Shown: positions 17,719-25,105 of the stretch, piece after piece | Layout: each line of letters opens with the position of its first letter | How positions within the stretch are numbered: position 1 is the stretch's first letter | NCBI RefSeq assembly: GCF_003443655.1 | Contig: NZ_CP031941.1 | Coordinates: 5,543,001 to 5,607,000, forward strand | Direction of reading: 5' to 3' | DNA from: Nostoc sphaeroides | GTDB lineage: Bacteria > Cyanobacteriota > Cyanobacteriia > Cyanobacteriales > Nostocaceae | DNA length: 64,000 bases | Notes under the pieces: model-generated | Told to the model about the DNA's origin: nothing | Database searches by the model: none | The model's input: the letters and a program-made list of their open reading frames with translations, nothing else | Translations under genes and position numbers: made by a program

Positions 17719-18702
17719 TTAGTTACCAGCAGATGTATCAATCGACTCACCACTGACTACCACACTTTGACCGTTGCGCTCTCGCCACAAAGTTAGAAGA
17801 GTACTGGCAATGAAAATACTTGAATAAGCCCCCGCTGTAAAGCCAATAATTAGAGCTAAGGCAAAGTTTTTCAGAGTTTCGCCGCCAAACAGAAAGATGG
17901 CAAACAATGACAGCATTGTAGTAAAGGTTGTGTTGATTGACCGTCCTAAAGTTTGGTTAACTGCATCATCTACAATGTCAGCGATCGCTCCGTTAGGATT
18001 CGTCTTGAGGGTTTCCCGGATGCGATCGTAAATCACCACTGTATCGTTAACTGAGAAACCTGTAATTGTCAGTAGAGCAACGATGAACAGGCTATCTACT
18101 TCAGTACCCAATACTAAACCAAAAATCGAAAAAATCCCTGCCGTGATGAATACATCATGTAATAGAGCAACGATCGCAAACAATGCATAATCCAACTGGA
18201 ACCGGAAGGTCAAATAAACAATAATGCCTGCAAAGGAAACTATCAGAGCGATCACACCAGAAGTAAATAATTCTTGCCCCAGAGTAGGGCCAACACTATC
18301 AAATTGGTTTTTTTGCTCGTCAAAAGTACCGACTTTTTCGCTTAAGGCATTTTGTAAGTTGCTACGCTGTTCGGGAAGCAAGTTTTTTGTGCGAATTAAT
18401 ATCCCATTTTCTGCACCTGTGCCTCTGTCAGCGACAATTTGGATGCTACTATCACCCAATCCCTGCGCTTTAGCTACTTCCCGAACAACATTGATATCAA
18501 TTGGCTGGTCGCAGTTACCGGGTTTGGTACAATCGCGTTCAAACTGCAATCGTGTACCACCGATAAAATCCAAGCTGGGACGTAGGGGTGCTTTGATGTT
18601 CGGGTTTTGCCAAGAAATCACCATTGAGATGATACCAGCAAGAATGATGGCACTAGAAATAGCCCACCAAAGCGATCGCGATTTGTTAATACTTAGTTTC
18701 AT
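17719..18702 (-). CDS. secF: Protein translocase subunit SecF
   Basis: Part of the SecDF complex that uses the proton gradient to help pull proteins across the membrane. The 327-residue protein shows the first helix, SLDFIGGTRLQFE, the periplasmic P1-like loop, and five C-terminal helices with ALLHDVFITAGIF, LTITGFSVNDTVVIYDRIRE and SINTTFTTMLSLFAIFLFGG. It starts inside the secD stop (4-base ATGA overlap), so the pair is translationally coupled. Confidence 0.96.
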   Translation of the reverse strand: MKLSINKSRSLWWAISSAIILAGIISMVISWQNPNIKAPLRPSLDFIGGTRLQFERDCTKPGNCDQPIDINVVREVAKAQGLGDSSIQIVADRGTGAENGILIRTKNLLPEQRSNLQNALSEKVGTFDEQKNQFDSVGPTLGQELFTSGVIALIVSFAGIIVYLTFRFQLDYALFAIVALLHDVFITAGIFSIFGLVLGTEVDSLFIVALLTITGFSVNDTVVIYDRIRETLKTNPNGAIADIVDDAVNQTLGRSINTTFTTMLSLFAIFLFGGETLKNFALALIIGFTAGAYSSIFIASTLLTLWRERNGQSVVVSGESIDTSAGN

Positions 18703-20108
18703 TGAGCCACCTCTGCCTGATTTGTTGGCAGGTTCGGACAGAAAAGTTCTGGTTTCTTAAGCGCGGGAATTGTATATGCTAAAAACATTAAGGTGCGAGT
18801 ACAAGTAATTGCTGTAAACATACTCACTGCTACGCCCAACGCTAACGTTAGGGCGAAGCCTTTCACCAAACCAGCCCCTAGCCAGAATAGTGCAGCACAA
18901 GCAATGACAGTAGTCACGTTGCCGTCTAAAATACTCGAAAAGGCGCGGTAAAAGCCAGATTCTATAGAACGATACAGGCTTTTGCCTGCTTGCAATTCTT
19001 CCCGCGTCCGCTCGAAAATTAACACATTTGCATCAACCGCCATCCCAATACTGAGAATAAAACCAGCAATTCCTGGCAAGGTTAGGGTGACACCCAACAA
19101 AGCAAAGGTAGCCCAGGTTAGCAGGGCGTAGATCAAAAGTGCGATATCGGCAATCAGCCCTGGTAATCTATAATACACTACCATAAATGTTAATACTAAA
19201 GTCAGACCACCTATACCAGCGTAGATACTACTAGTAATACTGTCTTTACCCAAGGTTGCCCCAACAGTGCGAATTTCAGCAATTTCTACTGGTACAGGTA
19301 ATGCGCCACCACGTAACTGTACACCCAAGTCATTAGCTTCTTGTGCGGTAAACCGGCCTGTAATTACGGCGGAGCCACCACTAATACCTGCGGCAGCAAA
19401 TTCTATACCCACCGTAGGAGCGCTAATCAGTTCATTGTCCAGAAAAACACCAATGCTCCGCCCAGTACCAGCAAGATTTTTCGTCAAATTGGCAAACAGT
19501 TGACCACCCTGTTGATCGAAGCGAATGGCAACATTCCAGTTGTTACCTTGAGTGGGTTCACCATAAGCATCCTTGAGGTATTTGCCAATTAGCGGTGGAT
19601 TGGTGCTTTCAAACAATTCAGCGATCGCTTGATTACTTTTTTGTAAATCTTCTTGATTCTTAACTATTGCTGCTTTGTCAGTACTTTTTCTCAATTCTTC
19701 TTGCTTGGCTTTCAATTCGGCTCTAGATGCTTGGAAAGCAAGCAGTTGGGTTTCTGTATTCGGCTTTTGGGTACGAAATTCTAACTGCGCCGTCCCTCCT
19801 AGCACCCGTTCAGCTTGCTCTGGATTATTTACCCCTGGCAATTGTACCAATATTTTATCTGTGCCGACTGTTTGGATTACTGGCTCAGAAACACCCAAAC
19901 CATTAATCCGGCCTTCGACAACTTTCTTCACACCTTCCAATTCTCGTTCGGTGATTTTAGGAATTTCTGCTGATGGTTTCACCTGAATTGTTAGCTGTGA
20001 ACCTCCCCGCAAGTCTAGTCCCAGAGGTATCGGAATTGTCGCAATCACCGTAAAAGCGGCGATTATCAGGACTAAAATCAAAATTAATAGCGATCGCTGT
20101 CTTTGCAT
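18699..20108 (-). CDS. secD: Protein translocase subunit SecD
   Basis: 469 residues from the ATG at 20108 (MQRQRSLLILILVL); a TTG at 20129 would add seven residues. The first helix is followed by GLDLRGGSQLTIQ, a large periplasmic domain (AERVLGGTAQLEFRTQ; ITGRFTAQEANDLGVQLRGG), then six helices with GFILSIGMAVDANVLIFERT and GNVTTVIACAALFWLGAG. Forms the SecDF complex with the next gene. pdhB lies upstream on the same strand, separated by a repeat array. Confidence 0.96.
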   Translation of the reverse strand: MQRQRSLLILILVLIIAAFTVIATIPIPLGLDLRGGSQLTIQVKPSAEIPKITERELEGVKKVVEGRINGLGVSEPVIQTVGTDKILVQLPGVNNPEQAERVLGGTAQLEFRTQKPNTETQLLAFQASRAELKAKQEELRKSTDKAAIVKNQEDLQKSNQAIAELFESTNPPLIGKYLKDAYGEPTQGNNWNVAIRFDQQGGQLFANLTKNLAGTGRSIGVFLDNELISAPTVGIEFAAAGISGGSAVITGRFTAQEANDLGVQLRGGALPVPVEIAEIRTVGATLGKDSITSSIYAGIGGLTLVLTFMVVYYRLPGLIADIALLIYALLTWATFALLGVTLTLPGIAGFILSIGMAVDANVLIFERTREELQAGKSLYRSIESGFYRAFSSILDGNVTTVIACAALFWLGAGLVKGFALTLALGVAVSMFTAITCTRTLMFLAYTIPALKKPELFCPNLPTNQAEVAQ

Positions 20109-20159
20109 ACCATAACTCGCAACTGACAAAGGCTATAATAGCGCTCTTTTGAGGAGTTA

Positions 20160-20318
20160 TGAATTGGGAGTTAGGAGTTAGGAGTTAGGAGTTGGGAGTT
20201 GGAAGTTGGGAGTTGGGAGTTGGGAGTTGGGAGTTGGGAGTTGGGAGTTGGGAGTTGTAAATTCAATATTAAATTCTTAACTCCTCACTCCTAACTTTTA
20301 ACTCCTAACTTTTAAACT
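20160..20318. repeat. Heptanucleotide tandem repeat array (GGAGTTA / GGAGTTG)
   Basis: GGAGTTA then GGAGTTG units to about 20262, followed by complementary CTCCTAA-type units at 20280-20310 up to the pdhB stop. It can fold into a long imperfect hairpin between pdhB and secD. Confidence 0.9.
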
Positions 20319-21295
20319 CGCAACGCTACCATTTTTTCCACAGCTTCCACTATTTGCTCTGGTTGGATGATTGTTAGTCGTTCCAGATTGCCGTTGTAAG
20401 GTGTGGGGATATCTTGGGAAGACAGGCGCAGTACTGGCGCATCTAATTCATCGAATAAGCGATCGTTTATTGAGGCGATGACTTCTGCTCCAATACCCGC
20501 AGTTCGCATGGATTCTTCCACAACAATAACTTTATGGGTTTTACGTACTGATGCACCAATTGTATCAAAATCTAATGGTTTGAGAGATATTAAATCGATA
20601 ACTTCTGGATCATATCCTTGTTTTTCAAGAGTTTTTACTGCTTGCAGCACATGATGCCGCATCCGCGAGTAAGTAATAATGGTTACATCTTTACCCTCAC
20701 GTACAATTTCTGCTTTATCTAGGGGTAGCAAATATTCTTCTTCTGGTAAATCTTCTTTCAAGTTGTAAAGCAGGACGTGTTCAAAGAACAACACGGGGTT
20801 ATCATCGCGGATAGCGGATTTCAGTAATCCTTTAGCGTTTCTTGGTGTAGAGCAGGCTACAATCTTCAACCCTGGCACAGCTTGAAAGTAAGTTTCTAGT
20901 CGTTGGGAATGTTCTGCGCCTAGCTGGCGTCCCACACCGCCAGGGCCACGAATGACCATCGGAATTTTAAAGTTACCGCCAGAAGTATAGCGCAGCATCC
21001 CAGCGTTGTTGGATATTTGGTTGAAGGCAAGCAGTAAAAAGCCCATATTCATACCTTCAATGATGGGACGTAACCCAGTCATCGCGGCTCCCACTGCCAT
21101 CCCAGTAAAGCTATTTTCAGCGATAGGGGTGTCTAAAATGCGGAGTTCCCCATATTTTTGGTACAGGTCTTTGGTAACTTTATAGGAACCGCCGTAGTGT
21201 CCGACATCTTCACCGAGAACGAATACGCTGGAATCACGCGCCATTTCTTCATCAATGGCTTCCCGTAGGGCGTTGAAGAATAGTGTTTCTGCCAT
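20312..21295 (-). CDS. pdhB: Pyruvate dehydrogenase E1 component, beta subunit
   Basis: Works with the alpha subunit (not in the window) to decarboxylate pyruvate with thiamine diphosphate. The 327-residue protein has FVLGEDVGHYGGSYKVTKDL, DTPIAENSFTGMAVGAAMTG, VIRGPGGVGRQLGAEHSQRL, and the C-terminal transketolase-type domain (VIVVEESMRTAGIGAEV, SSQDIPTPYN). Branched-chain or acetoin E1 beta are alternatives, but the sequence and secDF neighbourhood favour PdhB. Confidence 0.93.
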   Translation of the reverse strand: MAETLFFNALREAIDEEMARDSSVFVLGEDVGHYGGSYKVTKDLYQKYGELRILDTPIAENSFTGMAVGAAMTGLRPIIEGMNMGFLLLAFNQISNNAGMLRYTSGGNFKIPMVIRGPGGVGRQLGAEHSQRLETYFQAVPGLKIVACSTPRNAKGLLKSAIRDDNPVLFFEHVLLYNLKEDLPEEEYLLPLDKAEIVREGKDVTIITYSRMRHHVLQAVKTLEKQGYDPEVIDLISLKPLDFDTIGASVRKTHKVIVVEESMRTAGIGAEVIASINDRLFDELDAPVLRLSSQDIPTPYNGNLERLTIIQPEQIVEAVEKMVALRV

Positions 21296-21524
21296 TTAGA
21301 CCTTTTTGTACGATTATGGTTTTAGAATTTTATCGTGCTGCTGTCGCAAATACGGTGAGCGATCGCACTAGTTAGAGATTGGATTGTTTAAACGAACCGC
21401 CATAACTATACCAAAGCTATTTAATTTAGATTTTATCGGTTTTATGAGCGATCGCCTCCCACTTGGGCAAATCGGCTGATTTATTTATGCAATAATACGT
21501 AAAATTTATGTATAAAATACATTA

Positions 21525-21641
21525 ATGTATTTACCTGTGTTTTTGGTGCGAATCGATGAACGAACAAAAAATCTTGTAATTATCGCTGGTGAAGAAAATG
21601 AAATTATAATTTACCTAGACGGGAAGTGGAGATATGTATGA
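21525..21641 (+). CDS. Short DUF6888-like protein
   Basis: A 38-codon reading (MYLPVFLVRIDERTKNLVII, then AGEENEIIIYLDGKWRYV) resembles the C-terminal two thirds of DUF6888-type small proteins. An in-frame TAA lies four codons before the ATG, so the usual N-terminal LSN-type segment is absent and the copy may be truncated. Its TGA overlaps the ATG of the next gene by four bases, as in family gene pairs. Function unknown. Confidence 0.6.
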   Translation: MYLPVFLVRIDERTKNLVIIAGEENEIIIYLDGKWRYV

Positions 21642-21850
21642 GTAAGCCAGATTTTATGACAATGCCCCGTGTCCAATTGCGTCAATATATTTTTGAGCAT
21701 AGAGAAGATGATCAAGCTTTTCAAACTTATTTAGATAGATTCACCTCTGAAGACGCTGTAATCTTTCCTGCACCCCAGTCAATAGATGATTTAAAAAACT
21801 TCCCAGAGTTGCATCAACAGAACTTAGAAAGACTACGAAAGCAAGCTTAA
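21638..21850 (+). CDS. Small DUF6887-like protein
   Basis: A 70-residue protein (MSKPDFMTMPRVQLRQYIFE, then HREDDQAFQTYLDRF) of the type paired with DUF6888 proteins in cyanobacteria. It begins in the 4-base overlap with the preceding small gene. The acidic, helical, tail-rich makeup resembles small antitoxin-like proteins, but function is unknown. A hairpin at 21889-21918 follows. Confidence 0.75.
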   Translation: MSKPDFMTMPRVQLRQYIFEHREDDQAFQTYLDRFTSEDAVIFPAPQSIDDLKNFPELHQQNLERLRKQA

Positions 21851-21888
21851 ACCTTCTCCAACAAAACAAACGAAGCTTATGAACATAG

Positions 21889-21918
21889 ATACCGGACTTG
21901 TGATGATCAGTCCGGTAT
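21889..21918 (+). terminator. Hairpin after the small gene pair
   Basis: ATACCGGACT pairs perfectly with AGTCCGGTAT around a 10-base loop, 38 bases after the stop. There is no clear T-run, so termination is plausible but not certain. Confidence 0.5.
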
Positions 21919-21977
21919 CTGGGCATTAAATTTATGGTTTTGTATGGTGAGTGAAGCGCAGTCATTACCCAATACAA

Positions 21978-22124
21978 TAGACCTCTTGCATAAATCAAAA
22001 ACCCTCTCCCTAAATCCCTCTCCCAATCTTGGGAGAGGGACTTTGAAATTGGCTCCCCTTCTCCCAAAATTGGGAGAAGGGGTTGGGGGATGAGGGCAAG
22101 TTTTACATTTGTGCAAGAGGTCTA
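21978..22124. repeat. Miniature inverted-repeat element with GACCTCTTGCA ends
   Basis: GACCTCTTGCA (21980) and TGCAAGAGGTC (ending 22122) are exact inverted ends flanked by TA on both sides. The interior pairs CCCTCTCCC with GGGAGAGGG and CTTCTCCCAAAATTGGGAGAAG. A TA target duplication suggests mobilisation by an IS630-like transposase (inference). Confidence 0.8.
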
Positions 22125-22215
22125 ATTAACATATACCAACAAAACCCTCATGTAGAGACGCGATTTATCGCGTCTTCTTCTTCAAAAACCAATTATCTAC
22201 ACCAATAACTAATAA

Positions 22216-23199
22216 TTAATTTTTCGCAAACAAACGATCCAAGAAATCAATTTTCACCGCCAGATTGATTATCCCTCGATTTGTTGCAGCGTCCGTAATT
22301 TCAGCATTATTCAAGGCCATAATATATGGCTCACCTCCAACTAAACCGATGATTGGGCCACCAGAAGAACCACCTTTAGTGTCACAATCATGCAGTAGTA
22401 CTTCTTGCTGCTCCTGGACAATACTACATCCTTCCTGGAAACTTGCAGTCATCCCTCGACCAGCAGAGAGAAACTCATAGCCTTTTTTCTCAGTGTTAGG
22501 GAAGTCACCAGAATAGCCGACAAAAAAGAATTTTTTCTTGTTTTTGATCAAAGTTGAAGAAGGTAGAGAATCCCATCCTAAATAACCATACTTCCGACCG
22601 AGAGGCTTATTAATTTTCATAACAGCCCAGTCATTAATTTGATTTTTGATCCTGTCATTAGTAGTGAAGTCTGTACCATAAATAACTTGCTCTACGAAGG
22701 CTATATCGTTTTTACTTGGTACAACACCATTAATGAGGTTTGGCAGAAACAGAATTTTTTTACTTAATTGCTGAGTTTTGGGGTCAATCACGCAGTGAGA
22801 ATTTGTTAAAACCAGATTTTCATAAATTAAAGTTCCCGTGCAATGATAGCTTCTAGCATCAGATGTTGTTCCTTGCACCCGCCCAATGGTTGACCAAGGA
22901 TATTCTCTACTAATCATCGGAATACGGTCATCCCAGTCAATAATAGCTCGATCTTTTTCATAGGGTTTTTCAGATTGGTTAAGCCCAGAAGGTTTAAAAG
23001 GTTTGCCATCTCCTGACAGTTGCAATTGATTTGCATCTTCAAATTTGGTAAATTTTGGTGGCTTACTTTCTGCCGTTTGCGTCTGTTCTTTCGCTTGCAC
23101 AGATACCCAACCACCCAAGGTAGTAAAACCCAACATTCCAGCGATAAAAAGAGCGAAAAACAAAGCCAAAGTTTGCTTGTAGATAGGCTTTTTAGTCAT
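22216..23199 (-). CDS. Secreted trypsin-like serine protease
   Basis: The 327-residue precursor has a signal peptide (TLALFFALFIAGMLGFTTLG, cut near VQA). A linker of about 60 residues follows, then a chymotrypsin-fold protease domain. The triad is visible: His in TGTLIYENLVLTNSHC, Asp in NQINDWAVMK, Ser in DTKGGSSGGPI. A cysteine pair (HC...C) may form the His-loop disulphide. The IDWDDRIP segment before the domain may be a propeptide-type stretch. It lies downstream of the TPR-CHAT gene on the same strand. Confidence 0.88.
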   Translation of the reverse strand: MTKKPIYKQTLALFFALFIAGMLGFTTLGGWVSVQAKEQTQTAESKPPKFTKFEDANQLQLSGDGKPFKPSGLNQSEKPYEKDRAIIDWDDRIPMISREYPWSTIGRVQGTTSDARSYHCTGTLIYENLVLTNSHCVIDPKTQQLSKKILFLPNLINGVVPSKNDIAFVEQVIYGTDFTTNDRIKNQINDWAVMKINKPLGRKYGYLGWDSLPSSTLIKNKKKFFFVGYSGDFPNTEKKGYEFLSAGRGMTASFQEGCSIVQEQQEVLLHDCDTKGGSSGGPIIGLVGGEPYIMALNNAEITDAATNRGIINLAVKIDFLDRLFAKN

Positions 23200-23251
23200 G
23201 GTTCAAACTCCTTAATTAATTGATACTTGCCAATTCTTCATTAATTACGAA

Positions 23252-23379
23252 TTACGAAACTCCAACAAATAAATTATTCAATCTTGTGGGGTGGACATCT
23301 TGTCTGCCCAGTTTATCGGACGGGCTAGAAGCCCATCTCACAAGAAAATTTGGGATGTTTTTTATTTGGAAGTCTCTTA
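23252..23379. repeat. Miniature inverted-repeat element, 122-bp class (copy B)
   Basis: The element is 23255-23376, with flanking TTA duplications at 23252-23254 and 23377-23379. The right duplication, read on the minus strand, is the TAA stop of the CHAT gene. Ends are more mutated than in other copies (left CGAAACTCCAACAAATAAA). The core resembles copy A. Confidence 0.8.
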
Positions 23380-25011
23380 GTAATTATTCCGCCATTCCCC
23401 TTGCAGACTAAAAGCAGCCCAATAACGGGGATTTTGCCAATCTTTCTGTTGCCATAATTTCAATTGGGCTTCCCTCAGAGCAACAGCAGGCGATTTATCT
23501 TGTTGCAAAATTTGTTTGTACAACTCCTGCATTAATAATGATGTGGCTTGGTCATTGACTTTCCATAAAGAAACAATCACCCTTGGAGAACCTGCATACA
23601 TTAATCCTCTTGTCAACCCCACTAATCCTTCTCCTTTTACTTCTTGACCCACACCACTTTCACAGGCACTTAATACTATTAACTCTGCGGGAAGGTCAAG
23701 GTTAAAAATATCGTTGAGGCGCAAGAAACCTTTTTGGGCTTTACCTTGTTTGTCTACCAACGATGTGACTATTCCTGATAATTCCGGGTTGATGTCATCG
23801 AAAATGCCGTGAGTGGCAAACAGCAGCAGACGATATTGATTGAGTTGTTTGCTAGTTGCGAAATTGTAGTTAGCATCAAAATCAAAAGCCTGGAAACTCT
23901 CAGAAGGTGACACCATTTTTAGAACCGCCTCAGCCTCTTGGCGCGTACCTGGAAGTCTATCTAAACCACTACGATTAATGTTTTTCAAAGACCGTTCGAG
24001 AGCGGAACGTTCTAGCTCAATATCTGTGGAAGAGTAAGTTTTCGTTGCTTTTTCAGTAACTCGTTTATCATTGGCGCTGAATACTGGGTCAGCGAGGACA
24101 GCTATAGTTTTGGGTGCCATTTTCCGCCCTTTGAGTTGCTGTCTTTGGGTCGCCAGACTGGTGACAGAAGGCAGATTGATGATTTCATGATTCACCAACA
24201 AAGGTTGATAATTGACCTCTCCCCCAACCCCTTTGGGAAGCGGAGAGGGGAGTTTGAGTTGATCTTGCTCCCCCTTCCCTTGAGGGGGCTGGGGGGTTAG
24301 GTCACTCAACACCGCAAATGGAATCTGATGTAAAATCCCATCAGGCACAATCACCAAGCGTTTTTGCCCCAACTGGCCAGCTACAGGCGCAACGATGAGT
24401 TGGCTGAGTTCTTGAGCAGCTTTAGTAGTATCCGTCACAGCTTGGGCTTGTTCCTCTGGGGATGCGCCAGCGATGAGTGGACGTTTTAACAGTTGGTTTA
24501 AATTTTTTGCCGCCTTGTTTATCTTTTCGGAGTTAGCAAGTTCATAACTCTTGAGAGAATTGGGCGTAACTACCCACAAATAGCTGCGTTCTTCACCTAA
24601 AGAATACTGCAATAGTAGAGAATCTTGATCTAATTGTTGTTGAATTTGGGGCAAAGTGAGCGGTTGAGGATACTTTAGTGCGGCATACTCAAAGTTATTA
24701 GCGCGGATGTTGGTCTTTAAATCTTGCTGTTGCTTTAGTAAGTCTTGGATTTGTTGTTTTGTGGTTGCTACCAGTTGGGCTGGAGATTCTTTTTTACTCA
24801 ATAGTTCTGATAACTGCTTGTCTCTGGCATCAAGTAGCAGGGTTAAACGGCGTTCTTGTGCCAAGAGTTTGGGGTCAATATCTTTACGGATATCTACGTT
24901 AGCTTGGGTTAACAATTCTACCAAACCCCTGGCACGAGATCGCTCACTAATATGCAGTGCCAAAGCGTCGTATCCTTTAGATGGGTCTTTTTTGTGCAAC
25001 TGCATCAGCAA
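23377..25011 (-). CDS. CHAT-domain protease part of a frameshifted TPR-CHAT gene
   Basis: 544 residues from an internal ATG, but really the C-terminal half of one gene with the TPR ORF upstream. Reading past 25011 in the same frame gives an uninterrupted family sequence (RANLQQAQTHIQAVIEIVED and onward) up to the lesion at 25150-25158. A helical region precedes the CHAT caspase-like peptidase domain. The catalytic pair is intact: His in LLLFATHGIFDD and Cys in LIVLSACESGVG. CHAT proteases are often activated through attached repeat or sensor domains. The TAA stop is a duplication base triplet of the adjoining miniature element. Confidence 0.85.
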   Translation of the reverse strand: MLMQLHKKDPSKGYDALALHISERSRARGLVELLTQANVDIRKDIDPKLLAQERRLTLLLDARDKQLSELLSKKESPAQLVATTKQQIQDLLKQQQDLKTNIRANNFEYAALKYPQPLTLPQIQQQLDQDSLLLQYSLGEERSYLWVVTPNSLKSYELANSEKINKAAKNLNQLLKRPLIAGASPEEQAQAVTDTTKAAQELSQLIVAPVAGQLGQKRLVIVPDGILHQIPFAVLSDLTPQPPQGKGEQDQLKLPSPLPKGVGGEVNYQPLLVNHEIINLPSVTSLATQRQQLKGRKMAPKTIAVLADPVFSANDKRVTEKATKTYSSTDIELERSALERSLKNINRSGLDRLPGTRQEAEAVLKMVSPSESFQAFDFDANYNFATSKQLNQYRLLLFATHGIFDDINPELSGIVTSLVDKQGKAQKGFLRLNDIFNLDLPAELIVLSACESGVGQEVKGEGLVGLTRGLMYAGSPRVIVSLWKVNDQATSLLMQELYKQILQQDKSPAVALREAQLKLWQQKDWQNPRYWAAFSLQGEWRNNY

Positions 25012-25105
25012 GTCGATGTAGAACTTGTAATAACTCTGTACCGTGGCAAAAAAGGAAGTACGCAGTTCTTGACTGTCAATTTTGGTGCGTAAATCTTCAA
25101 CGATT

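Noticed and set aside
17577..17753. N-terminal extension of the small membrane protein
   Set aside because: Made of a duplicated intergenic repeat and low-complexity sequence; ATG at 17576 is preferred.
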